Shown here in pieces: positions 8,796 to 16,997 of a stretch of DNA of 34,092 bases (the stretch's first letter is position 1; every line of letters begins with the position of its first letter). The notes below the pieces were generated by a model. The model was not told the origin of the DNA and did no database searches. It worked only from the letters and a program-made list of their open reading frames with translations. The stretch covers positions 1-34,092 of the forward strand of contig JAGAOE010000227.1 in the NCBI GenBank assembly GCA_017623885.1. Reading direction: 5' to 3'. This DNA comes from Eubacterium sp. Lineage in GTDB: Bacteria; Bacillota; Clostridia; Lachnospirales; Lachnospiraceae. The position numbers and the translations under genes were made by a program.

Positions 8796-8816
8796 CATGT
8801 TCAATATTCTGATTGA

Positions 8817-9872
8817 TTACAGCTTGTGAACTGCCACACAGTTCGGCTTGTAGACGTTAATCGGTTTTCCCTGCATGAGAAAATAACGTTCTTCATAGTT
8901 CATCTTAAAAATACAAATCTCATTATTCTCGTGATTCAATGTCATGAAATGCTCATTATCAGGGAAGACACGAACCGATTTCGGGAATTCACCACTGATT
9001 TTGCTATTGCAGTTTAAGGTCAACAGTCCGGTTTCCTGATCAATGTCATAAATCACTGCTGAATTTACACCGGCATTTACTACAAACAAATGCTTGCCAT
9101 CCGGTGTGATGGTCATTGCAGTCGCACTGCAGATATCATCATCATGCGGATCTGTAGTCGTAATCTCCTGCAAGAATTCAAATTCAGGTTCACCGTTTTT
9201 TTCCTCATAACGATATACATTTACACAATTCATCAATTCACACAAGACATATGCAAATTTTCCGTCATCAGAAAAACGCATACTCTTCGGTGCAGAATCC
9301 ATTTGACAACGCAAAATGTCCGTATTGTGAATCTGTCCGCTGGGTACATCCATGTGATACAGCTTTACCTGATCCAATCCACCATCAACTGCACATACAT
9401 ATTTCTGGTCCGGTGTCAGACGCACACAGTTTACATGCGGTCTGGAGCTGCGCTCAGCGATGCATCGTCCCATACCCTTGTGGAAAACACCATCTGCAAT
9501 TCCTTTGATCGCACCACTTTCCGGATTCAAGTGCATAACGGTCACGCGCGCATCGTGATAACCGCCGACAAATAAATACCTGTCGTCTGCAGAAATGTCA
9601 ACAAAACAGCCTCTCATGCCACCAATCCATGCTTTATTGATAGGCTCCAAATCGCCGTCCTTTAAAATGCGAAAAGACTGTACACCTTCGTCTGCAATCG
9701 AATACAAATATTTTCCATTGTTTGAAATCACCAGATAAGATGCATTGTTAATCGGTATCACTTTGCGTTCTACCATTGTTCCGTTTCCTTCATCCAAATC
9801 ATAGAGATGAATACCTATACTGTTCTCGTGGGTGTAGGTTCCCACATATGCTACATATTTGTCCTTTCCCAT
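8817..9872 (-). CDS. pgl: Beta-propeller lactonase family protein (6-phosphogluconolactonase-like)
   Basis: 351 aa, covering a complete seven-bladed propeller of the lactonase family (Pfam Lactonase). It starts with YVAYVGTYTHENSIGIHLYD and repeats blades with SNNGKYLY, SADDRYLFVGGY, TPDQKYVCAVD, SDDGKFAYVLCE and TPDGKHLFVVNAG. E. coli Pgl of this fold hydrolyses 6-phosphogluconolactone; other members act on different lactones, so the substrate is not certain. No signal peptide, so cytosolic. Its ATG overlaps the trhP stop by one base (TAATG), with AGGA inside trhP, so translation is probably coupled. It is the last gene of the ireB-to-pgl operon. Confidence 0.85.
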   Translation of the reverse strand: MGKDKYVAYVGTYTHENSIGIHLYDLDEGNGTMVERKVIPINNASYLVISNNGKYLYSIADEGVQSFRILKDGDLEPINKAWIGGMRGCFVDISADDRYLFVGGYHDARVTVMHLNPESGAIKGIADGVFHKGMGRCIAERSSRPHVNCVRLTPDQKYVCAVDGGLDQVKLYHMDVPSGQIHNTDILRCQMDSAPKSMRFSDDGKFAYVLCELMNCVNVYRYEEKNGEPEFEFLQEITTTDPHDDDICSATAMTITPDGKHLFVVNAGVNSAVIYDIDQETGLLTLNCNSKISGEFPKSVRVFPDNEHFMTLNHENNEICIFKMNYEERYFLMQGKPINVYKPNCVAVHKL

Positions 9873-11107
9873 TATTCTTCCTCGTCCTTTCTTCGTAAAA
9901 TATCGTATATATCAAGCGGATAACCCAGATCGATCCACAGCTTTTGCTTCGGATGCGGTGCACTCATCTGGTCTTCTCCATCCTCGTTTACAATCCGCTT
10001 TACTTCTACTTCTATATTTTCTCCGTTCGGCTTCATGACTTCAATCATCTCACCGACAGAAAATTTATTTCTCTGTTCAATCTCATACAGACCGTTCTCA
10101 TTCACAGAACCCACGATACCCAGATACGTGTATTCCTTGATATACGTGTTGCTATCGTAAATCTGTGCTTCCTCTGAAGGTTTTCCGAAGAAAAATCCTG
10201 TCGTAAACTGGCGATAGGTACAGTTCGATATCTGATCCAGATACCACGCCATATTCTTGCGATACAGCTCCGGTGACTCCATATAATCATCGATTGCTTT
10301 TCGGTAAGTGCGCGCCACCGTCGCTACATACAACGCTGTTTTCATACGCCCTTCGATTTTAAAGCTATCGATTCCCGCATCAATCAGCTCCGGTATATAC
10401 TCTATCATACATAAGTCTTTCGAATTGAAAATGTACGTTCCACGCTCATTTTCATATACCGGTAAATATTCTCCGGGACGGCTCTCCTCCACAACCGCAT
10501 ATTTCCAACGACACGGATGTGTACATGCCCCCTGATTGGCATCACGCCCGGTGAAATAATTCGATAACAGGCAACGGCCGGAATAAGAAATGCACATCGC
10601 ACCATGTATAAATGTCTCGATTTCCAGCTCATCCGGGATGTTCGCCCGTATCTCCTTAATCTCTTCCATAGAAAGCTCTCGCGCAGACACGACACGCTTT
10701 GCACCCTGCTGCTGCCAGAACTGATAGGTGCCGTAATTTGTATTATTTGCCTGCGTACTCACATGCAGCTCCATATCCGGCAACACCTCACGGGCAATCA
10801 TAAAAATACCGGGATCTGAAATAATCAACGCATCTACTCCCACCGTCTTCAATTCTTCAAAATATTCCCGCACACCTGCCAAATCTCCGTTATGTGCCAA
10901 AATATTTGCAGTCACATATACTTTTACGTCATGTGCATGCGCAAAACGAACGCCTTCACGCATCTCTTCCAACGAAAAATTTTTTGCTTTCGCCCGCAAG
11001 CCAAATGCCTCGCCGCCAATATACACGGCATCGGCACCAAACATGACCGCAATCTTTAACACCTCCAGACTGCTCGCCGGGACCAAAAGCTCAGGTACTT
11101 TTCTCAT
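9872..11107 (-). CDS. trhP: Peptidase U32 family tRNA uridine-34 hydroxylase (YrrO/TrhP type)
   Basis: Family known to hydroxylate U34 of tRNA to 5-hydroxyuridine; E. coli YegQ and B. subtilis YrrO belong here, and the old 'peptidase' name is probably wrong for this branch. 411 aa from the ATG at 11107, which has GGAG about 8 bases upstream; an in-frame TTG at 11125 is discounted. The U32 signature is at about 164-182 (ETFIHGAMCISYSGRCLLS). Four cysteines, C172, C179, C195 and C199, fit the cluster-binding set. It lies 14 bases after trmR, whose product methylates the hydroxyl, so the two steps of 5-methoxyuridine synthesis are adjacent. B. subtilis has a second, smaller paralogue (YrrN) beside YrrO; none is seen here. 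Confidence 0.9.
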   Translation of the reverse strand: MRKVPELLVPASSLEVLKIAVMFGADAVYIGGEAFGLRAKAKNFSLEEMREGVRFAHAHDVKVYVTANILAHNGDLAGVREYFEELKTVGVDALIISDPGIFMIAREVLPDMELHVSTQANNTNYGTYQFWQQQGAKRVVSARELSMEEIKEIRANIPDELEIETFIHGAMCISYSGRCLLSNYFTGRDANQGACTHPCRWKYAVVEESRPGEYLPVYENERGTYIFNSKDLCMIEYIPELIDAGIDSFKIEGRMKTALYVATVARTYRKAIDDYMESPELYRKNMAWYLDQISNCTYRQFTTGFFFGKPSEEAQIYDSNTYIKEYTYLGIVGSVNENGLYEIEQRNKFSVGEMIEVMKPNGENIEVEVKRIVNEDGEDQMSAPHPKQKLWIDLGYPLDIYDILRRKDEEE

Positions 11108-11121
11108 ACTCTTTTCTCCAA

Positions 11122-11781
11122 TCAACTGTTGCCTAATTTTACACTGACTGCTGCACCATCACCGACCGGCAGTACGGTCGTCACCAATTGCTCGTGATGC
11201 GTCAGTGTATATAAATAATCGCGCATGCGTTTGTGAATCGTGCGATTTCTTCTCGTCACTGCAAAACGCGATTCGATGATATCTCCGTCAAACAAGACAT
11301 TGTCACTCAGCAGCAAGCCGTCATCGACCAGTAACTCCACCGCCGTCGGCAGCAACAGGGGATACTGTCCTTTCGCCGCATCCATAAAAATCCAATCATA
11401 TCGCTCGCCTTGTGCCAGGAGCTGCGGTAAAACCTCTCCTGCATCTCCTTCAATCAGCGTAATCTGCTGTTCTCTTCCGGCACGTCGGAAGTTTTCCCGT
11501 GCCACCGGTATACGCGGCGGCCAGTTTTCAATCGTTGTAATCGTCGCTTCTACCGGATTATTTTCTGCCATTAAAAGTGCTGAAAAACCAATCGCACAGC
11601 CCACTTCCAATATCCGCTGCGGCTTTTTTACCGCCAGCAGGAATTTCAAAAAAACCTGCATGTCCTTTCGAATGATTGGCACCTCATCTGCCAAGGCTTC
11701 CATCTCTATCTGATTCAGCAGCTCACTATTTCCGCGATCCAGAGAATTCAGATAAGTCAATAATCTCTCATCCAGAATCAT
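11122..11781 (-). CDS. trmR: tRNA 5-hydroxyuridine methyltransferase (YrrM/TrmR)
   Basis: 219 aa class I SAM-dependent O-methyltransferase. It converts 5-hydroxyuridine at tRNA position 34 to 5-methoxyuridine. SAM motif I is EVGCAIGFSALLMAE (about residues 59-73), followed by TIENWP, EGDAGEVLP and the FMDAAKGQYP motif typical of O-methyltransferase family 3. Start ATG at 11781 with AGAGG upstream. Immediate linkage to trhP, as in B. subtilis yrrMNO, supports TrmR over a generic catechol methyltransferase. It starts only 18 bases after the likely original stop (11799) of the interrupted MltG-like gene. Confidence 0.88.
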   Translation of the reverse strand: MILDERLLTYLNSLDRGNSELLNQIEMEALADEVPIIRKDMQVFLKFLLAVKKPQRILEVGCAIGFSALLMAENNPVEATITTIENWPPRIPVARENFRRAGREQQITLIEGDAGEVLPQLLAQGERYDWIFMDAAKGQYPLLLPTAVELLVDDGLLLSDNVLFDGDIIESRFAVTRRNRTIHKRMRDYLYTLTHHEQLVTTVLPVGDGAAVSVKLGNS

Positions 11782-11798
11782 TTTTCTGCCTCTTCTAT

Positions 11799-11888
11799 CT
11801 ATTCTTCCTTCGGCGGCGTCATCGCTGCCATCAGTTCGCGCGCTGCCATCGCAGTGCTGACCTTATAAGAGCCGGGCTGTGGTTTATA
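11799..11888 (-). pseudogene. In-frame 3' remnant of the MltG-like gene after a TGA stop
   Basis: Directly after the TGA at 11891-11889 the same frame stays open for 29 codons, to a TAG at 11801-11799. It encodes YKPQPGSYKVSTAM followed by AARELMAAM, which looks like the natural continuation of an MltG/YceG-type domain (a PGxY.lS.sm..emm.m pattern). The normal operon spacing to trmR is restored if the gene ends here. Either a nonsense mutation or a base error made the stop. Confidence 0.6.
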
Positions 11889-12158
11889 TCATGATAGCTT
11901 TTCCTGTAACAGAAATAGATATGCATCACGCACCAGTCCTTTCTCTACCATCAGCTCTGCCAGCTCCATTTGATCCATATCCTCTGTAATCTGTACCAGC
12001 ATCTCTGTACCGTCCTGCGCAGAAATCGGTGGTTCTGTATATACACGGTAGCCAAAATCATAACACTTTAGCCCTACCTGATACAAACCGCAAACAACTA
12101 ACAGACAAAAAAGCACGGTTATGCTGATACTGAGGATACGAAGTACTACTTTACTCAT
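11889..12158 (-). CDS. Small MltG/YceG-like membrane protein, probably truncated
   Basis: 89 aa. One N-terminal transmembrane helix (about 7-29) and an extracellular segment; residues 51-89 (TEMLVQITEDMDQMELAELM onward, ending LFLLQEKLS) resemble the LysM-like subdomain of the endolytic transglycosylase MltG. The catalytic domain is absent. B. subtilis has full-length mltG (yrrL) at this place before yrrM, so position supports the link. GGAGG lies 8 bases before the ATG at 12158. The frame is cut by TGA while recognisable sequence goes on for 29 codons; the intact form would be about 119 aa. Without a catalytic domain it is probably regulatory or structural. Resemblance is judged by eye. Confidence 0.65.
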   Translation of the reverse strand: MSKVVLRILSISITVLFCLLVVCGLYQVGLKCYDFGYRVYTEPPISAQDGTEMLVQITEDMDQMELAELMVEKGLVRDAYLFLLQEKLS

Positions 12159-12173
12159 AGGAACACCCTCCGC

Positions 12174-12536
12174 TCAGTTTTCCTGCAAAAAATCCGTATT
12201 GAAATCCAAATTTTGCAAAATCGTCCAATTCACCTGCTGAAACAGTCTGCACACTGCCAGTTCTGCTGCAAGAAATTCCTGCACATACGGATTTTCTCGA
12301 AAATCTGTATACTGCTCATCCATCAAATCTACTTTATTAAACAAATCTGTCGAGCCATTTACCTGCTGCGTAAACCAGTTCATTCGGAACTCATCTATTT
12401 TTTGCTGTAAACCGGAAAACTCTGCCACTTTTGCTTCTGCCCGTTGAAAACGAACATATTCTTCACTGTTTTTCATTGCCGATACGAGCTGCTCCAAAGC
12501 ATGCTCCATCTGTATACCCTTTGTATTTTGCATCAT
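12174..12536 (-). CDS. YlbF/YmcA family protein
   Basis: 120 aa as given; mostly helical, with the family pattern of SEEYVRFQRAEAKV, QQKIDEFR and a late NPYVQEFLAAE segment. In B. subtilis YlbF, YmcA and YaaT form the Ric complex, which affects RNase Y specificity, competence and sporulation; which paralogue this is cannot be told. The start is unsure: ATGs at 12536 and 12533 have AGGA only 1-4 bases away, while the ATG at 12509 (111 aa) has AAAGGG at a normal distance and fits the family N-terminus better. It follows RNase J by 7 bases at the longest start, in the same operon, a telling link to RNA decay. Confidence 0.8.
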   Translation of the reverse strand: MMQNTKGIQMEHALEQLVSAMKNSEEYVRFQRAEAKVAEFSGLQQKIDEFRMNWFTQQVNGSTDLFNKVDLMDEQYTDFRENPYVQEFLAAELAVCRLFQQVNWTILQNLDFNTDFLQEN

Positions 12537-12543
12537 ATCCTAT

Positions 12544-14211
12544 TTACACTTCCATGATAATCGGAATAATCATAGGTCTTCGTTTTGTCTCTTTCCAGAC
12601 AAAACTACTCAGTGCATCCTTGATCTCCTGTTTAATTTTTCCCCAGTCTGTCACACCATTGTCCATCAAATGCTCCATCGTGCTGTTCAATAATGCCTGT
12701 GCATCATCCATCAAATCACCGGCATCACGCACATAGACGAATCCGCGTGATACGATATCCGGTCCTGCCAGCACCTGACCGGAGCCACCCTCCAGCGTCA
12801 GTACGACAACTATGATACCTTCTTCTGCCAGAATCCGTCGATCGCGCAATACGATATTGCCAACGTCTCCGACACCCAGACCGTCTACCATGACATCTCC
12901 GACATGCACTTTTCCGTTTACCCGTGCACTGCTGTCATCCAATTCCAATACATCGCCGGAATTGATCAGGAACACATTCTCTTTTTCCATGCCAAGTTCC
13001 TGTGCGATTTTTGCCTGCGCCTTGCGATGCTTATACTCTCCGTGAATCGGTATCGCATACTTCGGACGCACCAAAGAATAAATCAATTTTATATCTTCCT
13101 GACACGCATGTCCGGAAACATGCACATCCTGGAAAATCACCTCTGCACCTTTGCGTGACAAATCGTTGATAACCTTTGACACGGCTTTTTCGTTTCCGGG
13201 AATCGGATTGGAGCTAAAGACAATCGTGTCATTCGGACGGATACTCACCTTACGGTGTGTTCCATTCGCCATGCGCGACAGCGCCGCCATCGACTCGCCC
13301 TGACTACCGGTCGTAATCAACACCGTCTTCTCCGGCGGATAATTCTTCAAATGCTCGATATCTACAAGTGTATTGTCCGGAATACTGATATAACCCAGCT
13401 CAGTCGCTGTGGAAATAATATTCACCATACTCCGACCTTCTACGACTACTTTTCTTCCGTATTTGTATGCCTGATTAATAATCTGCTGTACACGGTCTAC
13501 GTTCGACGCAAACGTTGCGACAATGATACGATTATTCTGATGTTCTTCAAAAATGCTTTCCAGTGCTCTTCCCACAGTCTTTTCTGACATGGTAAAGCCC
13601 GGACGCTCTGCATTCGTGCTATCGCACATGAGTGCAAGCACACCTTTTTTTCCAATCTCGCCGAAACGCTGTAAATCAATCGCGTCTCCGAATACCGGTG
13701 TATAATCCACCTTAAAGTCACCGGTGTGTACCACGATGCCTGCCGGTGAATAAATCGCCAATGCAGCCGCATCCTGTATACTGTGATTTGTCTTTATAAA
13801 TTCTACACGAAAACAGCCCGCATTGATGTGCTGACCGTATTTCACAATCTTTCTTTTTACTTTACGAATCAATTCATGTTCTTCTAATTTATGATCAATA
13901 ATACCGATTGTCAGTTTTGTCGCATAAATCGGCACATTTATCTCACGCAAAATATACGGCAATGCGCCAATATGGTCCTCATGTCCGTGCGTAATAAAAA
14001 AGCCCTTGACCTTATCCAGATTCTCCTTCAAATATGTCACATCAGGAATAACCAGATCGATTCCGAGCATGTCATCTTCCGGGAAAGACAGCCCGCAGTC
14101 TACTACGATAATACTGTCGTCATACTCAAACGCAGTAATATTCATACCAATCTGCTCTAATCCTCCAAGCGGAATGACTTTCAACTTCTTATTCTGTTTT
14201 TCTTTCTTCAA
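12544..14211 (-). CDS. rnj: Ribonuclease J
   Basis: A metallo-beta-lactamase/beta-CASP nuclease with endonuclease and 5'-3' exonuclease activity, central to mRNA decay and rRNA processing in Firmicutes. I place the start at a TTG at 14211, 6 bases after a perfect AGGAGG. This gives 555 aa, the length of B. subtilis RNase J1, and begins just before the conserved VIPLGGLEQIGMN; the frame further upstream to 14298 has no family similarity. The metal motif HGHEDH is at 75-80, and the beta-CASP part contains CDSTNAERPGFTMSE, VSGHACQEDI and PIHGEYKH. It lies inside the operon between yrzB and the ylbF-like gene. A hairpin in the 91-base gap before it could affect expression. Confidence 0.95.
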   Translation of the reverse strand: MKKEKQNKKLKVIPLGGLEQIGMNITAFEYDDSIIVVDCGLSFPEDDMLGIDLVIPDVTYLKENLDKVKGFFITHGHEDHIGALPYILREINVPIYATKLTIGIIDHKLEEHELIRKVKRKIVKYGQHINAGCFRVEFIKTNHSIQDAAALAIYSPAGIVVHTGDFKVDYTPVFGDAIDLQRFGEIGKKGVLALMCDSTNAERPGFTMSEKTVGRALESIFEEHQNNRIIVATFASNVDRVQQIINQAYKYGRKVVVEGRSMVNIISTATELGYISIPDNTLVDIEHLKNYPPEKTVLITTGSQGESMAALSRMANGTHRKVSIRPNDTIVFSSNPIPGNEKAVSKVINDLSRKGAEVIFQDVHVSGHACQEDIKLIYSLVRPKYAIPIHGEYKHRKAQAKIAQELGMEKENVFLINSGDVLELDDSSARVNGKVHVGDVMVDGLGVGDVGNIVLRDRRILAEEGIIVVVLTLEGGSGQVLAGPDIVSRGFVYVRDAGDLMDDAQALLNSTMEHLMDNGVTDWGKIKQEIKDALSSFVWKETKRRPMIIPIIMEV

Positions 14212-14271
14212 ATGAAACCTCCTATTTTTTTGGATACACGACCCGCACAGGTGTCTGTCAGATGTCTCTGA

Positions 14272-14294
14272 AAATGCTGATTGATTCAGCATTT
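14272..14294 (-). other. Hairpin between yrzB and RNase J
   Basis: A perfect 9-bp inverted repeat AAATGCTGA / TCAGCATTT with a 5-base centre, 8 bases after the yrzB stop and about 60 bases before the RNase J start. The core GCTGAATCAATCAGC nearly recurs at 22812-22826. It could be a weak attenuator or an mRNA processing site; the T-run after it is only four bases. Confidence 0.5.
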
Positions 14295-14302
14295 CCACAG
14301 AT

Positions 14303-14557
14303 TTAAACGATCTCCACGTCCTCCATCATCTCAGCAAACACTTTTGCGAGTGCATTTAATTCTGTCTCATCTTCTACCATGTCATAGGTAGATTCTCCGT
14401 CTGACTCGATGGATTCCTTCATGATATAACAATCACAATCTCCATCTTCATCCTCCGTCACCAAAATATAATTATATCCATTTATTTTTGTTTGTTCTAA
14501 TACGTAAAATTCTACGGTTTCCCCATCTATCGGGTCTGTAAATACAACCTTTTCCAT
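14303..14557 (-). CDS. DUF1292 protein, YrzB-like
   Basis: 84 aa, very acidic. It begins MEKVVFTDPIDGETVEFYVLE and has the family's NGYNYILVTEDEDGDCDCYI core. The start at 14557 follows GGAGG by 5 bases; the frame extends to 14605 without a better site. Function is unknown in any organism I can name; it almost always follows ruvX/yqgF and ireB in Firmicutes, as it does here. Confidence 0.88.
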   Translation of the reverse strand: MEKVVFTDPIDGETVEFYVLEQTKINGYNYILVTEDEDGDCDCYIMKESIESDGESTYDMVEDETELNALAKVFAEMMEDVEIV

Positions 14558-14619
14558 CGTGTCCTCCACGCCATATTCTAAGTCTGTAACACATGACGAC
14601 TCCATCTGTCCGAAAAATA

Positions 14620-15090
14620 CTATTCATCTCTTTCCTCTGCCGCCATCACATCATTCGCTGCTTCCGTGCGCATTTCTTTCGCCGCCATATAGCCCTGCAA
14701 AATAAAAATCGCTGCAATCTCATCTACATGTTCTTTTCGCTGCACATAATCCAGTCCTGCCTCCATCATGGAACGATCTGCTGCGACAGTCGTCAGTCGC
14801 TCATCCCACAACGCCACCGGCAAACCGGTACGCTTTTCCAACAATTCTTTAAATTCCTTTGTCTTCTCGCAGCGCTCGCCTTCTGTACCGTTCATATTCT
14901 TCGGATATCCCAATACCAGCTCTGTCACTTCGTATTGCTCTACCAGCTCCTGAATACGCGCCAATGTCTGCCGTAATTTGTTCGGTGATTTGCGGCGCAC
15001 AATCTCTACCCCCTGTGCAGTAATACCAAGCGGGTCACTGACTGCAACGCCTACGGTCTTCGAGCCAAAGTCTAATCCCATGATTCGCAT
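14620..15090 (-). CDS. ruvX: YqgF/RuvX RNase H-fold nuclease
   Basis: 156 aa. The RNase H-like fold is shown by [15 protein letters not shown] (5-19) with the catalytic aspartate, [17 protein letters not shown] and the late [12 protein letters not shown]. The family processes the 5' end of pre-16S rRNA; a Holliday-junction resolvase role has also been proposed. It starts 8 bases after ireB and precedes yrzB, the usual trio. The C-terminal extension of about 20 residues after the last motif is not conserved. Confidence 0.94.
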   Translation of the reverse strand: MRIMGLDFGSKTVGVAVSDPLGITAQGVEIVRRKSPNKLRQTLARIQELVEQYEVTELVLGYPKNMNGTEGERCEKTKEFKELLEKRTGLPVALWDERLTTVAADRSMMEAGLDYVQRKEHVDEIAAIFILQGYMAAKEMRTEAANDVMAAEERDE

Positions 15091-15098
15091 TTCGTCAC

Positions 15099-15362
15099 CT
15101 ATTTTACAAAATTCTTTTTAATATAATCTGCAAGCAATTCCTCTACCAGCTCATCACGCTCTACCTTCATAATGAGACTTCGCGCATTGTTATGACTGGT
15201 AATATAGGTCGGATCTCCGGACATAATATAGCCCACGATCTGATTTAACGGATTATATCCTTTTTCTGACAGAGAGCGATAAACAATATCTAATACATCT
15301 TTTACCTGTATCTCCGGTTCTTTTTCCACTTTAAAAAATTGTGTCTGATTCTTATCCTGCAT
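15099..15362 (-). CDS. ireB: IreB family regulatory phosphoprotein
   Basis: 87 aa, full length. The family block [20 protein letters not shown] is present, followed by [17 protein letters not shown]. In Enterococcus IreB is a substrate of the PASTA kinase IreK and lowers cephalosporin resistance; phosphorylation is on N-terminal threonines, and Thr7 is the only candidate here. AAGGA lies 9 bases before the ATG. It is the first gene of the long operon running to pgl and has its own strong promoter overlapping the mtaB stop. Confidence 0.93.
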   Translation of the reverse strand: MQDKNQTQFFKVEKEPEIQVKDVLDIVYRSLSEKGYNPLNQIVGYIMSGDPTYITSHNNARSLIMKVERDELVEELLADYIKKNFVK

Positions 15363-15445
15363 AATTTCACGTCCTTATCACTGCGCATTTTTCTTCATTT
15401 CTTCGCGCCATCTTTTGTGCTTTTAACAAAAGCATGTTCTGTATT

Positions 15446-15474
15446 ATTTTAATATAGATACAAGAAAAATTCAA
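15446..15474 (-). promoter_or_regulatory. Sigma-A type promoter of the ireB operon
   Basis: On the minus strand TTGAAT (15474-15469), 17 bases, TAAAAT (15451-15446). The -35 overlaps the last codons of mtaB. A small hairpin, TGCTTTT/AAAAGCA at 15418-15434, lies in the transcribed leader. Confidence 0.65.
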
Positions 15475-16901
15475 CTGTTATATTGTTCTCCATGAACATC
15501 AAACGAATACAATCCATCGGCAACCGCATCTCCTACCATGCCCTTACAAAGCAGATTCACATATTCTTCTTCTCTCTGTCCGGGTAAAAGCTCCATCGCA
15601 AGTTTGACATATTCCGGCGTATACCCTGTCATATATTTTTTCTCATTTATCTGTTGCATTTCTTCAAACAACACGACCTGCTCTTTTTGTCTGTAAAAAC
15701 TACGGAATTCCTCTGACTGACGTTTTTCCATTTCCAAAAGCTGCGCACTCCGCTCTTTTTTCACAGGCTCCGGAATCTGGTTCGGCATCCGCTCCGCACG
15801 CGTTCCGTGTCTCTTTGAATACTGAAAAATATGCATTTCGTAAAAACTGATTTTCTCTAAAAACGCTTTTGTCTGCGCAAACTCTTCCTCTGTTTCTCCC
15901 GGAAAACCTACAATCACATCTGTCGTTATCGCCGGATGCTCATATGCTTCACGCAGGAGTTCGCAGCTATGCGCATACTCTGCTGTCGTGTACTTCCGGT
16001 TCATGCGAAGAAGTGTCGCATCACATCCGCTCTGAAGCGAAAGATGAAAATGCGGACACACCTTCGGCAAGCATTTCAGACGTTCTACAAACTGCTCTGT
16101 AATAATGCGCGGCTCCAAAGAACCGAGACGGATGCGCTTGATTCCCGGTATCTCATGCACCATCTGAATCAGCTCCAACAGGCCGAAAGACTCGCCCGCA
16201 CCATAAGAGCTCAGATGGATTCCCGTCAGCACGATTTCCTGATAGCCTTTCTGTGCCAATGCACAGGCTTCTTCATAGACCTGCTGCGGTGCACGGCTGC
16301 GCACTCGTCCGCGCGCATACGGAATAATACAATAGCTACAAAACTGATTACATCCGTCCTGCACTTTCATAAACGCACGTGTATGCTCTCCGGTTTTTTC
16401 TAAAAACAGCTCCTCATACGGCAAAATACCGTCATTGACGTCTATCACATCCACTAACTGCTCATGTTCTGTCGCTCTCTCACCTTTCTCTTTGTCCGGA
16501 TGAGACTGAAAGTATTGCTCTAACAACACCGGCAGTTCTGCTTTTTTATTATTTCCGATCACGATATCAATCGCTAAGTCCTCTTTTATTTTTTCACCTG
16601 CTGTCTGCACATAGCAACCTGCTGCCACCAGCACCGCCTGCGGATTTTGCTTGCGTGCGCGGTGAATCATCTGTCTGGATTTTCGATCCGCCATATTTGT
16701 AACGGAGCAGGTATTTATGACATATACATCCGCCGGTTCGGAAAAATCGACGATGCGATATCCCTGTTCTTCTAAGAGCTGCTGCATCGCCTCCGTCTCA
16801 TAGGCATTTACTTTGCAGCCCAGATTGTGCAACGCCGCCGTTCGCTTTCCTATCGCATGTCTTGTCATATCTTCTGCGGCATATTCTATTTCTTTTTCCA
16901 T
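15471..16901 (-). CDS. mtaB: tRNA t6A37 methylthiotransferase MtaB
   Basis: A radical SAM enzyme that adds a methylthio group to t6A37 of tRNAs reading ANN codons, giving ms2t6A. 476 aa. An N-terminal MTTase domain carries the three cluster cysteines C29 (NLGCKVN), C65 (NTCSV) and C96 (AGCY). The radical SAM cluster is C184-x3-C188-x2-C191 in DGCNQFCSYC. A TRAM-like C-terminal region includes YVKLAMELLPGQREEEYVNL. The LGCKVN rather than LGCPKN motif separates MtaB from RimO and MiaB. ATG at 16901 with AGGAG 6 bases upstream. B. subtilis has it (yqeV) after prmA-rsmE; here thiI and others intervene. I found no convincing promoter. Confidence 0.95.
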   Translation of the reverse strand: MEKEIEYAAEDMTRHAIGKRTAALHNLGCKVNAYETEAMQQLLEEQGYRIVDFSEPADVYVINTCSVTNMADRKSRQMIHRARKQNPQAVLVAAGCYVQTAGEKIKEDLAIDIVIGNNKKAELPVLLEQYFQSHPDKEKGERATEHEQLVDVIDVNDGILPYEELFLEKTGEHTRAFMKVQDGCNQFCSYCIIPYARGRVRSRAPQQVYEEACALAQKGYQEIVLTGIHLSSYGAGESFGLLELIQMVHEIPGIKRIRLGSLEPRIITEQFVERLKCLPKVCPHFHLSLQSGCDATLLRMNRKYTTAEYAHSCELLREAYEHPAITTDVIVGFPGETEEEFAQTKAFLEKISFYEMHIFQYSKRHGTRAERMPNQIPEPVKKERSAQLLEMEKRQSEEFRSFYRQKEQVVLFEEMQQINEKKYMTGYTPEYVKLAMELLPGQREEEYVNLLCKGMVGDAVADGLYSFDVHGEQYNS

Positions 16902-16933
16902 GCTACTCTCCTGACATTTTATTCTTTTATGAA

Positions 16934-16962
16934 TTGACTTTTCCTTGGAAAAAATGTACTAT
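16934..16962 (+). promoter_or_regulatory. Promoter of the HPr-like gene
   Basis: TTGACT (16934-16939), 17 bases, TACTAT (16957-16962), about 36 bases before the ATG. The -35 is one base off consensus. Confidence 0.6.
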
Positions 16963-16997
16963 GTGAATAGATGATTTGTAATCCAAGGAGGTTTTTT

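Noticed and set aside
9090-9575. A 161-codon open frame on the plus strand opposite the lactonase gene
   Set aside because: Shadow of a well-supported gene; its composition is not protein-like.
11889-11891. The TGA in the MltG-like gene read as selenocysteine or tryptophan
   Set aside because: No convincing SECIS-type hairpin follows, selenocysteine has no expected role in this domain, and TGA is a normal stop elsewhere (mtaB, trmR).
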